DNA from: Desulfobacterales bacterium
Lineage (GTDB): Bacteria > Desulfobacterota > Desulfobacteria > Desulfobacterales > ETH-SRB1
Length of the DNA: 37,973 nucleotides
NCBI GenBank assembly: GCA_030610995.1
Contig: JAUWQO010000015.1
Location: 1 to 37,973, forward strand
Direction of reading: 5' to 3'
Made by a program: the position numbers and the translations under genes. The notes under the pieces are model-generated. The model saw only the letters and a list, made by a program, of their open reading frames with translations, did not search any database and was not told the DNA's origin. Every line of letters begins with the position of its first letter. Positions within the stretch are counted from its first letter, which is position 1. Shown here in pieces: positions 9,630 through 19,590 of this stretch.

Positions 9630-9914
9630 TTACAATGCGTTTCTAATATTTTTGAGCTTTTTCAAGCCGTTATACCTTAGCATGAGATCAATCCATTTGC
9701 TAAGCAATAAAACAGGATCATCTGGAGCTTTTTCAGAAAGTTTTTTTTCAATTTCGGAAAGCTCATCAATAAGACTTTGCCTGTCGGGAAGATCCTGCCT
9801 GTCGGAATTCTGTTTTAAAAGGAATCTATAGATTTCGGCAGCCTTGGTTAAATAACCCTGGTTGGCGTAAACCTTTGCCATGGTTTTTGTATAAAAATCG
9901 GGATGATCAGTCAT
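9630..9914 (-). CDS. small TPR-like protein
   Basis: TKTMAKVYANQGYLTKAAEIYRFLLKQN resembles a TPR motif; ends overlap the ftsB-like gene. Confidence 0.55.
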   Translation of the reverse strand: MTDHPDFYTKTMAKVYANQGYLTKAAEIYRFLLKQNSDRQDLPDRQSLIDELSEIEKKLSEKAPDDPVLLLSKWIDLMLRYNGLKKLKNIRNAL

Positions 9915-10210
9915 TTTTTGTTGCCCTGATTTTTACCTGTTTTGAATATAACTTCATCCTTACCTATTACTCCCAGTTCTTGTCTTACCACACTTTCGAC
10001 AAACTTGGGGTCATTTTTCAATCTATCTATCTCACGATACATATTAAGGTTTTTCCGGTTAAGTTTTTCGTTTTTTTCAATTAGACTATTCTTTTCACCC
10101 TTTATGAGGACAAAATCGACAAGTCCATTGTCTCCAAATATTATAAGCAAAAACAGGGAAAACAAAATTAATATTACCATAGACAATATGATATTTTGCT
10201 TAGTAGTCAA
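9911..10210 (-). CDS. FtsB/DivIC-like septum formation initiator
   Basis: N-terminal TM followed by coiled coil and YREIDRLKNDPKFVESVVRQELGVIGKDEVIF. Confidence 0.8.
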   Translation of the reverse strand: MTTKQNIILSMVILILFSLFLLIIFGDNGLVDFVLIKGEKNSLIEKNEKLNRKNLNMYREIDRLKNDPKFVESVVRQELGVIGKDEVIFKTGKNQGNKK

Positions 10211-11775
10211 CTTTTTCTTATACCCTTAACAATTACGCCCCAAACCTTTTCCAGTTCCGGACTTTTTATTAAAAAGGAAAAAAATCCATAAAGAAGAAAG
10301 CCGATTATTATTGTTCCCATAAGCCCTAAAAAAAGTCTGTGTAAGGATCCGTCTGCTGACGGAATCATAAAAATGGAAACCATTTTGATAATTATACCCA
10401 TTATTGCGGCACAAAGCACACTTTTGCAAGCAGATTCGGCAATGCTCCTTAATCCTAATGAACCAAGTTTTATTTTTAATGCCCTGACAAGAAGCCCAAG
10501 GTTCAGCATTGAAGCAAGAGAGGTGGAAAGGGCAAGGCCCCCGTGAGCAAGCGGCCCCATCAAAATGATTCCAAGCGCTATATTGGCAATAATCGATATT
10601 ACGGCTATGCGCACAGGTGTCCTTGTGTCCTGCAGGGCATAAAATGTAGAAACAACTATCCTCACACCTGAAAATGCCCATAAACCTATACTATAATATA
10701 AAAGAGCGTATGCAGTCAATTGTGTGGCTTTGGAATCAAAAACACCCCTTTTAAACAACAGAGCAACGATCGGCTCCCTGAGTATAATAAGACCGACCAT
10801 GGAAGGTATTGTTATGAATAACACCAGCTTCATTGCATAGGCAAACGTGGCTTTAACAGCCTCTAAATCCCTTGATGCCGCCTGCCTTGAAAGGCTTGGC
10901 AAAATAGCGGTAGCGGTCGCTATTGCAAATATGCCGAGAGGAAACTGCACCAGCCGGTCTGCATAATAAAGATATGAAACGCTTCCTTCAGGCAGTAATG
11001 AAGCAAGAAGGGTGCCGACCAGAATATTAATCTGGTAAACAGCGGCTCCGAATACGGCTGGAAGCATTAATACGCCAATTCTTTTCAGTCCGGGATGAAA
11101 TATTTTTACCTTTTGCCAAAAATACAATCCTTTTTTAATAAGAAAGGGGATCTGAAGAGCAAGCTGAAGAACACCGCCGATAAGCACCCCTATGGCAAGG
11201 CCGGTTATTGGATCAGACATGTGTGGTGAAATAAAAAACACGGAACATATCATTGCAACATTCAAAAAAACCGGCGCCAGGGCTGGAGCGGCAAAGTGGC
11301 CGAGACTATTTAAAATTCCCATGGAAAGGGCTACCAGCCCGATGAAAAAAATATAAGGAAACATAATGCGGGTCAGATTGACTGTCAGGAAAAACTTTTC
11401 AGGCGAGTCAATAAATCCAGGAGCAATAACCTTTATTATAACCGGAGAAAGGAGAATACCCAAAACTGCGACAACCGCCAGTATCATGGAAAGAAGCCAC
11501 ATGGCTGATCCGGCCAGCTTAAAGGCTTCCTCTTTGCCTTTGACAGTCAGATATTCCGTAAATACCGGTATGAATGCAATGCTAAGCGAACCTTCGGCAA
11601 AAAGTCTTCTCAGCAGGTTTGGAATCCTGAATGCTACAAAAAAAGCGTCCGAACTGAGTCCGGCCCCAAAGAACCATGCAATGACGACATCCCTTATGAA
11701 GCCGAACAGACGGCTTAATAAGGTTGCGGCGCCTACAACACCTGCAGCTTTTGTCACGCGTGTATTTTCAGACAT
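10207..11775 (-). CDS. murJ: lipid II flippase MurJ
   Basis: 522 aa, GAATLLSRLFGFIRDVVIAWFFGAG...DAFFVAFRIPNLLRRLFAEGSLSIAFIPVF. Confidence 0.95.
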   Translation of the reverse strand: MSENTRVTKAAGVVGAATLLSRLFGFIRDVVIAWFFGAGLSSDAFFVAFRIPNLLRRLFAEGSLSIAFIPVFTEYLTVKGKEEAFKLAGSAMWLLSMILAVVAVLGILLSPVIIKVIAPGFIDSPEKFFLTVNLTRIMFPYIFFIGLVALSMGILNSLGHFAAPALAPVFLNVAMICSVFFISPHMSDPITGLAIGVLIGGVLQLALQIPFLIKKGLYFWQKVKIFHPGLKRIGVLMLPAVFGAAVYQINILVGTLLASLLPEGSVSYLYYADRLVQFPLGIFAIATATAILPSLSRQAASRDLEAVKATFAYAMKLVLFITIPSMVGLIILREPIVALLFKRGVFDSKATQLTAYALLYYSIGLWAFSGVRIVVSTFYALQDTRTPVRIAVISIIANIALGIILMGPLAHGGLALSTSLASMLNLGLLVRALKIKLGSLGLRSIAESACKSVLCAAIMGIIIKMVSIFMIPSADGSLHRLFLGLMGTIIIGFLLYGFFSFLIKSPELEKVWGVIVKGIRKS

Positions 11776-11872
11776 TGATTGCTTTTAAGTAAAACATCAA
11801 ATTTAACTTGACATGGGTTTTAATATTATGTAGTTGAAAAGTTTTTAACTATATGGAAAGGAGTTTTATAAA

Positions 11873-12139
11873 TTGGCCAACCATAAATCTGCATTAAAAC
11901 GGGCATGCCAGAATGAACAAAGGCGGATACGCAACAAGATGACAAAAACCAAGGTTAAAAATATTGTCAAGGATGTGCGGCTGGCCGCAGGTAAAGAGTC
12001 GAATGAAACGGTTTTAAACAAACTTAATCAAGCGCAATCTATTATCGACAAAGCGGCAAAAAAAGGGATAATCCATAAAAAAAATGCGTCTCGAAAAATT
12101 TCCCGCCTTGCCGGCCTGGTAAAGTCAATTACAGCCTAA
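11873..12139 (+). CDS. rpsT: 30S ribosomal protein S20 (TTG start)
   Basis: ANHKSALKRACQNEQRRIRNKMTKTKVKN; AAGGAG Shine-Dalgarno upstream. Confidence 0.95.
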   Translation: MANHKSALKRACQNEQRRIRNKMTKTKVKNIVKDVRLAAGKESNETVLNKLNQAQSIIDKAAKKGIIHKKNASRKISRLAGLVKSITA

Positions 12140-12654
12140 AAATCCTCTGTTAGACTATTATAAACCTTTTCCGCAAGCCTTTCTGAAAGAGTTGAAATTG
12201 CATTACGTCTGTTTTGTTCTGTTGATAGCTTGTCAGACGCCACAACATATGCCTCGTTGCCGGAAATACCTTTTGCAGACCAAATTATCCTGCCGTCGTT
12301 ATCTGTTAATTTCAAATCAAGTGTAATTGTTACCCGTCTTTCAATGGAAGTGTGGGCTCCGCTGCGGGATATCGTCTCAATACTCATTGATTTAACAACA
12401 CCGGAAAGGAGAGCATCTGCCTTGTCTATGCTTGCGATTCTGCCGTTTCTTGTAAATTCATAGATAAGATCATTTGTAAATGTATTCTCAACTCCGGTTT
12501 CAGAAGTGCGGTTTGTAAGGATTGTTACGCAAACACTTTTTATGCCTGACGGAAGGCTTCCGCCGCCGGCAAACCTGTAGCCACATGCTGATAAAAAAGC
12601 CAAAAACCACAATATTGCAAAGATAATCCAAATTTTTTTTCCTTTGAAAAACAT
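12136..12654 (-). CDS. lptE: LPS assembly lipoprotein LptE
   Basis: Lipobox LSACGYRFAGGG, 172 aa, directly downstream of leuS on the same strand. Confidence 0.85.
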   Translation of the reverse strand: MFFKGKKIWIIFAILWFLAFLSACGYRFAGGGSLPSGIKSVCVTILTNRTSETGVENTFTNDLIYEFTRNGRIASIDKADALLSGVVKSMSIETISRSGAHTSIERRVTITLDLKLTDNDGRIIWSAKGISGNEAYVVASDKLSTEQNRRNAISTLSERLAEKVYNSLTEDF

Positions 12655-12670
12655 TTTCCTCCTTTGACTT

Positions 12671-12737
12671 TAGTCGAGTAGTTAAATAGTCGAGTTGTAA
12701 GAGTCCTTTAACCACTCGATCACTCGACTACTCGACC
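12671..12737. repeat. imperfect inverted repeat, GTCGAGTAGTTAAATAGTCGAG / CACTCGATCACTCGACTACTCGAC
   Basis: Arms visible directly; located between lptE and leuS. Confidence 0.65.
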
Positions 12738-12761
12738 AATTGTGAGCAAGCGAACTAAGTT

Positions 12762-15365
12762 CTATACTACAATACTTACCAGCTTTTTTTTAACGACAAT
12801 GACCTTTTTTATTGGTTTATCATTTATGAATTTTCTTGCGCGTTCATCTGAAAGGGCTATCTCTTTTATGGCAGCATCATCCGCATCAGCGCTTACGCTG
12901 AATCTGCTGCGAAGTTTGCCGTTTACCTGAACTACTATTTCAAGGCTGTCTTGCAAAAGAGCATCTTCCCTGTATGATGGCCATGATTCCAAAAGAACGC
13001 TTGATTCATGTCCCAGGGCATTCCAGAGTTCTTCAGTAAAATGTGGAACTATGGGTGACAAAAGGAGTATAACCGATTCCATGGCAAATCTCATCACCGC
13101 TGCCGCTTCAGAGCTTTTTTCCGCCTGATCTATGACGTACATGGTATTAACAAGCTCCATTACAGCGCTAATTGCCGTATTGAAATGGAATCTGCCTTCT
13201 ATATCGCCTGTAACTTTTTTTATGCTTTGATGGGTTTTTTTATATAAAACCCGTATACTCTCGTCCAGTTCGTCAGGACTGCCATCAAAAGGGGTTGCCC
13301 CTTTTATCAAATCCATCCAGCCTGTCGCAAGATTCCATATACGATTCAGAAAGCGATATCCGCCTTCAACTCCCTGGTCGCTCCATTCAAGGTCCCTCTC
13401 GGGCGGAGCCGCAAATAGACAAAAGAGCCGTGTAACATCAGCGCCGTATTGTTTGAGCATAATATTCGGATCTATCACATTCTTTTTTGACTTGGACATC
13501 TTTTCAACCCGGCCGATGACGACCTTCTTGCGGCATTTTTTACAAAAACTGTCTTTGCCGTCCTCCTTAACCTCTTCAGGCAAAAGAAATCCATGCTCCG
13601 GGCAGGAAACGGTCTCCTTACAGACCATACCCTGTGTCAGCAATCTGGTAAAAGGCTCCTTGTATTTGACAAGCCCCAGATCTTTAAGTACGCGCGTAAA
13701 ATACCTTGAATAAAGGAGATGTAAAATAGCGTGCTCAACCCCGCCGATATATTGATCAACCGGCATCCAGTAAGCAACAGGCTTTGCATCAAACATGCCG
13801 CCATTGTAATCTGCGCTGCAGTATCTCTCAAAATACCAGGATGATTCAACGAATGTATCCATTGTATCGGTTTCTCTTTTTGCGTCAGGACTACCGCATT
13901 TTGGGCACTTGGTGCTTGCGAAATAATCGAGGCCTGCGAGCGGCGACCTTCCCCCGGGCAGAAGATCGGCATCCTCGGGCAATACAACCGGAAGATTTTC
14001 TTCCGGGACAGGAACAACGCCGCATTTCTTGCAGTAAACTATGGGGATAGGGGCTCCCCAATAGCGCTGCCTGGAAATACCCCAATCCCTCAACCTGAAG
14101 TTGTCTGTTTTTTCTCCAAATCCCTTTTCATCAAGAAAAGAAGCAACTTCATCAAGGGACTTTTTGTTGCTCACGCCGTCAAAACGGCCTGAATTGACCA
14201 TAACCCCTTCGCCTGTATATGCTTCGGTCATGGTAGCAGCGTCAAGGTCCTTATCAAAAGGCTTAACAACAACAATGATGTCAAGCCCGTATTTTTTGGC
14301 AAATTCAAAATCACGCTGGTCGTGTGCGGGCACCGACATAACAGCGCCTGTGCCATATTCCATGAGAGCAAAATTGGCTGTATATATCGGCATACGTTTG
14401 CCGCTCAAAGGATTTATGCAATACGAACCTGTAAAGACCCCCTCCTTTTCATAAGTTTCAACAGCCCTGTCGGATCTATCCTGCATTGACATCCGTTCAA
14501 CAAATTCTCTAACCTTATCTTCCTGGCCGGTGTCTTTTGAAAGCTCGGACACAAGCGGATGCTCAGGAGCGAGACACATGAAAGTTGCACCGAAGACCGT
14601 ATCCTGACGGGTTGTAAATACAGGTATAACATTGTTTAAATTATCTTTGGCATTTTCAATCGGAAATCTTATCTGCGCGCCTATGCTTTTGCCGATCCAG
14701 TTTTTTTGCATGATGATGACCTTGTCAGGCCAGCCGGGAAGCCTGTCGCAATAAGCAAGCAAATCTTCAGCATAGTCGGTTATACGGAAAAACCACTGCC
14801 AGAGCTTTTTCTGGCGAACCGGTTCCCCGCACCTCCAGCACATGCCGGCCTCTACCTGTTCATTGGCAAGAACTGTCCGGCATGTATTGCACCAGTTTAC
14901 AAAAGACTCCTTTCTGTATGCCATTCCCTTTTCATACATCTTTAAAAACAGCCACTGTTCCCACCTGTAATATTCAGGATTGCAGGTGGCTATTTCCCTG
15001 TCCCAGTCATAGCTGAAACCTATGCGCTTTAGCTGAAATCGCATGGAATTAATATTATCGTATGTCCATCTCGCCGGATGGGTATTGTTTGCAATGGCGG
15101 CGTTTTCCGCAGGCATTCCAAAAGCATCCCATCCCATTGGATGCAGAACATTAAATCCTTGCATCCTTTTATACCTTGCGACTACATCCCCTATGGTGTA
15201 GTTTCTGACATGACCCATGTGTATCTTACCTGAAGGATAGGGAAACATCTCAAGAAGATAATATTTTTCCTTGTCAGGATCCTCTTTACACTTAAACAGC
15301 CCCTTCTCATCCCAATAGGATTGCCACTTTGATTCAATGGTTGTTGGATCGTATTTCTTATCCAT
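12762..15365 (-). CDS. leuS: leucyl-tRNA synthetase
   Basis: 867 aa; [32 protein letters not shown]. Confidence 0.97.
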   Translation of the reverse strand: MDKKYDPTTIESKWQSYWDEKGLFKCKEDPDKEKYYLLEMFPYPSGKIHMGHVRNYTIGDVVARYKRMQGFNVLHPMGWDAFGMPAENAAIANNTHPARWTYDNINSMRFQLKRIGFSYDWDREIATCNPEYYRWEQWLFLKMYEKGMAYRKESFVNWCNTCRTVLANEQVEAGMCWRCGEPVRQKKLWQWFFRITDYAEDLLAYCDRLPGWPDKVIIMQKNWIGKSIGAQIRFPIENAKDNLNNVIPVFTTRQDTVFGATFMCLAPEHPLVSELSKDTGQEDKVREFVERMSMQDRSDRAVETYEKEGVFTGSYCINPLSGKRMPIYTANFALMEYGTGAVMSVPAHDQRDFEFAKKYGLDIIVVVKPFDKDLDAATMTEAYTGEGVMVNSGRFDGVSNKKSLDEVASFLDEKGFGEKTDNFRLRDWGISRQRYWGAPIPIVYCKKCGVVPVPEENLPVVLPEDADLLPGGRSPLAGLDYFASTKCPKCGSPDAKRETDTMDTFVESSWYFERYCSADYNGGMFDAKPVAYWMPVDQYIGGVEHAILHLLYSRYFTRVLKDLGLVKYKEPFTRLLTQGMVCKETVSCPEHGFLLPEEVKEDGKDSFCKKCRKKVVIGRVEKMSKSKKNVIDPNIMLKQYGADVTRLFCLFAAPPERDLEWSDQGVEGGYRFLNRIWNLATGWMDLIKGATPFDGSPDELDESIRVLYKKTHQSIKKVTGDIEGRFHFNTAISAVMELVNTMYVIDQAEKSSEAAAVMRFAMESVILLLSPIVPHFTEELWNALGHESSVLLESWPSYREDALLQDSLEIVVQVNGKLRSRFSVSADADDAAIKEIALSDERARKFINDKPIKKVIVVKKKLVSIVV

Positions 15366-16319
15366 TTTCTATACAACACCTCTATCAATAAAGCCGGTTT
15401 TAGGGTCTTCGGCCACCTTTAGCCAATGGCTAATAGCCAATAGTCAAAGGTAAAGCGAAGCTTTTTAGGGCTCTTCAACCGTGAACGGTGAACCACTCAA
15501 CCCAGGTTATATTAACATGCCATAATATGTTATTAATAGCAAGACTTGCAATCAACTTACAGCGATTTGAAAGCACCCAGGCTTCTCTTTCCGATAAGGG
15601 ATTTTCTCCCACCTGTCTGCGTGCGAACACGCACAGGCAGATAAGTTTAAGCCCATGCAGGGCGTACACAATGTGGGTTAGCTTTAAAGGAAGGAATCAA
15701 AATGAATGCTGTGTACGCTTTCATTCATTTCTTAATTGAAGAATCCACTTTCTATTCTAAATTCTTGTACAATAGACATAATTAATGCCTCCGAAAAACG
15801 GCCACTAAGCCGCTATTTCTTACATAAAAAAGGCAGCGCCATTTCTGACCTGCCTTTTCATGCCCTGAACTTGTTTGTATCAAGGCCTTTTAGGTTCGTT
15901 TGAGCCATTTTCATGGTAGTCACCCAAACCTGAATGATTAAAATGACGTGTATTAGCTACATTTGCGATACACATCACTGGTCGAGTATCACGACCATAT
16001 CAATGTTAAAACTTCTAATGATGCCGTTATTTTCCTTTGGTTCCGACCCTTTTTCAATATATTTATGTTCGTTGATCGTCCTTTGAAAAAGATGCACGCA
16101 CATCCGAGAAGCTTTTATTATTATATCGGTATTTTTATCAAAAAATTAAGCTATTTTATCAATCCAAGTATTAACTCTCTATACTAATAATATTTAATGA
16201 AACCCAGGATCGGTCTTACGAGGATAGGATTGGAGCAAAACAGGGTCAGGCTCACCGCAAGGTTCTTTTACTGCCTTGAGAGAAATTTCGCCCTTCAGTG
16301 TCGGCAATCCATTCATTAT

Positions 16320-17609
16320 TCATGATTTCCTCAAATTTAAGAATTTATTTTTGTATTTATATTCTTTCTGGTTATCAACCAGGACAAACCCGTTTTTTAT
16401 CAGGTGTGCATTTATGAATGTTTTATTTTTAAGATAGAGATAACAAAGCAGATTGTTGTCTTTATCATATTTTTCCGTGTCAAATTTCATATACACTTTT
16501 TGATTTTTTGTTTTTAATTTCAAGAAGTCAACAGCTTCTTCGTTTGCAGATTTATCTTCTTTGATACCAATCAAACGGACAGTTAATCCATTTGTTAACT
16601 TGATAATTTCTGGATTAATGATTTCTTTAACAGAATAGTACTCTTCTCTACTCGAACGATTTTTATCGATTTTTGAACCAAATTGTAATTTCTTAGGATC
16701 GATTTTTTTATCAAAAGCATGAAAGTCTTTAAACACATATGGAAGTTTGTCTATTTCAGTCTTAAAATCAATATTGGTTTTCTTCTGCTCTATAAACTCA
16801 TATTTAGCGTCAAATAAGCCGAGTTGGCTTACTTGCAGATTCTGTTTAATATAGGGGATAAATTCATGATTAATTTCATAACCAACTGAAATTCTGTCAA
16901 GATTTTTGGCTGCAAGGGATGTTGTTCCACTTCCAAGAAATGGGTCAAGAATTATATCTCCGACAAACGAAAACATTTTAATTAATCTTTTCGGAAGTTC
17001 TTCCGGAAACATCGCAATATGGCCATCTTGTTTTACACCGCCAAAATTCCAATGCCCAGAAAAATATTCCTTCCATTCTTCTTTTGTCATCCTTGATTGG
17101 TCTTTAGTTTTTTTATCAGGCCTTTTTGGCGCGCCAAGTTTTTTGAACAATAAAATAAATTCATAATCTATTGAGAGAATACCATTACGAGGGAAAGGAA
17201 AACTCCCCATTATACTGGCTCCGCCAGTGGTATTTGTTGTCGTTTTTTTCTGCCAGATTATAGCGCCCATATAATCAAAGCCGATGCTTTCGCAAAATTT
17301 GATTATTTCCGTTCTTATTGGAATAACTTTATACCTTCCATAATAAACAGAACGGGCAAATTGATCTCCAATATTTATACAAAGTCTGCACCCATTATCG
17401 AGAACGCGATAACATTCTTTCCAAACGAGGTTTAAATTGTTTACATAATTTTCGTAGGTATCGTTAAATCCGATCTGGTTGCTTGTTCCATAATCTTTCA
17501 ATTGCCAATATGGAGGTGATGTGATTACAAGATGAACTGATTTGTCTTGTAGTTCTATCATGCATCGACTATCACCTCTGATAATCTTATGTCGTGTGTG
17601 AACTCCCAT
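16320..17609 (-). CDS. beta-class DNA methyltransferase (m4C/m6A) fused to a C-terminal SNase-like domain
   Basis: TSPPYWQLKDYG then DPFLGSGTTSLAAKNLDRISVGYEI; C-terminus VRLIGI...KTKNQKVYMKFDTEKYDKDNNLLCYLYLKNKTFINAHLIKNGFVLV fits the SNase fold pattern. Confidence 0.85.
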   Translation of the reverse strand: MGVHTRHKIIRGDSRCMIELQDKSVHLVITSPPYWQLKDYGTSNQIGFNDTYENYVNNLNLVWKECYRVLDNGCRLCINIGDQFARSVYYGRYKVIPIRTEIIKFCESIGFDYMGAIIWQKKTTTNTTGGASIMGSFPFPRNGILSIDYEFILLFKKLGAPKRPDKKTKDQSRMTKEEWKEYFSGHWNFGGVKQDGHIAMFPEELPKRLIKMFSFVGDIILDPFLGSGTTSLAAKNLDRISVGYEINHEFIPYIKQNLQVSQLGLFDAKYEFIEQKKTNIDFKTEIDKLPYVFKDFHAFDKKIDPKKLQFGSKIDKNRSSREEYYSVKEIINPEIIKLTNGLTVRLIGIKEDKSANEEAVDFLKLKTKNQKVYMKFDTEKYDKDNNLLCYLYLKNKTFINAHLIKNGFVLVDNQKEYKYKNKFLNLRKS

Positions 17610-17626
17610 TTTTTAAAAGCCTCTTT

Positions 17627-17863
17627 TTATAGCGATATAACTCTTAAACTTTCAATGCCCCGGTCGTCTATGATTTTTACGGCGATATTCCCCTTGCCGC
17701 CGGAATCCACATTCCCGGTTTTGGGGTTGTAATAATCAAAGCCAAGCACTTCCACCTGATATTTGCCTTTATCCTCTCCTTTGGCAATGGTATGATGCAG
17801 AATTCCCGGAGCATCGATTCGTGATTTTTTAGGCATGCAATTCAAACAACATATCCCCGGCAA
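17627..17863 (-). pseudogene. chimeric fragment: RAYT/Y1-transposase-like N-terminus joined to a DNA-methyltransferase-like C-terminus
   Basis: MPKKSRIDAPGILHHTIAKG (transposase-like start) followed by KYQVEVLGFDYYNPKTGNVDSGGKGNIAVKIIDDRGIESLRVISL. Confidence 0.5.
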
Positions 17864-18001
17864 GAATCAAGTTTAATAGTTGAGTGCGTCCGCAAGTTGT
17901 CTCTAAGCCGCAAGTAGCCCACAGGGACACTTGTCGGTCTTCAGTCCCAGGTTATGTGCAAAACTGTATTTATTGACTCAACTTCGAACTGGCAAGCCGA
18001 T

Positions 18002-18127
18002 TCAGGCTGCCTCCGGCGTTCTTGCAAGCCAGCTCAAGCTGGGAAACTCCGCACACAAGCCTACATATTCATTATCGTCTTCAGACCAGGTTACCCTGTA
18101 TGTATATCGATCATTCTTTAGTGCCAT
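18002..18127 (-). pseudogene. truncated HicB-family antitoxin
   Basis: Minus-strand reading MALKNDRYTYRVTWSEDDNEYVGLCAEFPSLSWLARTPEAA*; a one-base shift near 18004 restores ALNRLASS. Confidence 0.75.
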
Positions 18128-18293
18128 GATCTACCTCCAACTTTTCAATAGCCAACAGCACCTGTTTCACTTGGTATGCTTTGGCTTTTCCTTTATGATT
18201 TTGGATATTTATTCTTGGATCACCTTGCCAGGGTGTTTTGTATGTTCGGTGGCTGCTACTCCTTTGACGAGGTTCACCAAAATTTCTTAATAA
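18111..18293 (-). pseudogene. C-terminal remnant of HicA-family toxin
   Basis: Minus-strand reading FGEPRQRSSSHRTYKTPWQGDPRINIQNHKGKAKAYQVKQVLLAIEKLEVDHGTKE*; overlaps the hicB start. Confidence 0.75.
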
Positions 18294-18590
18294 AAAAAGA
18301 TATAATGGTATATTCAGAAAAATATCTTTATAAACTATTTTTTATTGTAAAATTAAGAAAAGCAAGACAGGATAGATATTAAATAAAAAATTTTTGCTAT
18401 AACTCATACTTCATATTTATTTGAAAATCAAGTTATTATACCATGAACAACCAGCCGAAACTTTTAGGCGGGGGCAGTGGGACGCCCTTGAGAACCCACA
18501 GAAACGTCCATGAATAAATAGCCCCTTCAAGCGCGTCTTCATTCTTTACAAAGTGGCATTTTGTTGAGCCGGGAACAGGAAAAGGAAATC

Positions 18591-19577
18591 ATGCTGTCTC
18601 GGAAATGGTTATCCATATTATTAAGCTTCTTTATATTGTTCTTCTGCGCTGTGGTCTCTTTCTCAAAAGAAACAATTTACCATAGTAAAGAGGCCCATTT
18701 CTCTATTCGTATCCCCGATAACCTTGTTGAACTTACTCCCCAGTATTTAACCCACCTTGATGACCAGATCCTAAGCCGGGGGCTTCTTCCTTCTATAGTT
18801 TACCGTGAGAAACTTCAAAACTATGACGTAGCCTTCTTGGCCTTTGATAAACTTGAGACCATCGAGCAGAAAAGGACTATTCTGGGGATAGAAATTGTAC
18901 GCTATGAACACTTTACCCATTTTTATAAGCCTTATGTCAGGATTTTTTTGAATAAAGAGGAGGTCGAGACTCTTCGCCGCGGAGTGGCAAAGAAAATCCG
19001 TGATAAAAGAATAGCTCAGAATATTCAAGAAAGAGACATAGTTATCGATAAAGAACGATTCTGTTATTATTTTAGCTTTAGTTATACACTTCCAGGTGAA
19101 AGGAAGATCGAAGAGTTTTGGGCTGGCTTTTTAAGCAAAACCCATGCAGTATTTCTCTGCCTTGAAATATTGAACCCTCCGGAGGATCTTGATTGCCCTG
19201 CCTTATTCACCGATTTGGTCAACTCTTTTAATTTTGACCCCATATATCGTTATAGCAAAGTATATGGCATGATTAGGGTTTTAGGAGAGGCACTTTTATT
19301 CCTTATATTAATAATCCTTATGTTTTTAGCTATTCCCAGGGTTGTAGCTATCATTCAGGGAATTTTTTTAAAGAGAGAAAAAGAGATGCCAGAGACAGCA
19401 AAAAAGCCTCTACCTCTACCGGCAAGTAAGGTAAGGCCCGAGACCTTTCATGTCAGGGTTTCAGAGTTTTTCCCGTCAGAAATAACTTCCGAGACTGAAG
19501 TTAAGAAAAGCCTTGAAAAACTCCGCCAGCACCTTTTAGAGCAAATAAAGAAGAATAGAAAAGTTGTCCCTTACTGA
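18591..19577 (+). CDS. membrane-anchored exported protein of unknown function
   Basis: Signal-like MLSRKWLSILLSFFILFFCAVVSFS and an internal TM LGEALLFLILIILMFLAIPRVVAII; the track ORF starts at 18561. Confidence 0.7.
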   Translation: MLSRKWLSILLSFFILFFCAVVSFSKETIYHSKEAHFSIRIPDNLVELTPQYLTHLDDQILSRGLLPSIVYREKLQNYDVAFLAFDKLETIEQKRTILGIEIVRYEHFTHFYKPYVRIFLNKEEVETLRRGVAKKIRDKRIAQNIQERDIVIDKERFCYYFSFSYTLPGERKIEEFWAGFLSKTHAVFLCLEILNPPEDLDCPALFTDLVNSFNFDPIYRYSKVYGMIRVLGEALLFLILIILMFLAIPRVVAIIQGIFLKREKEMPETAKKPLPLPASKVRPETFHVRVSEFFPSEITSETEVKKSLEKLRQHLLEQIKKNRKVVPY

Positions 19578-19590
19578 CTTTGGCCTTTCT

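Noticed and set aside
15488-16187. Small ORFs on both strands between leuS and the methyltransferase
   Set aside because: No recognisable family in either strand; likely decayed insertion-sequence or repeat DNA, but I could not name the source.
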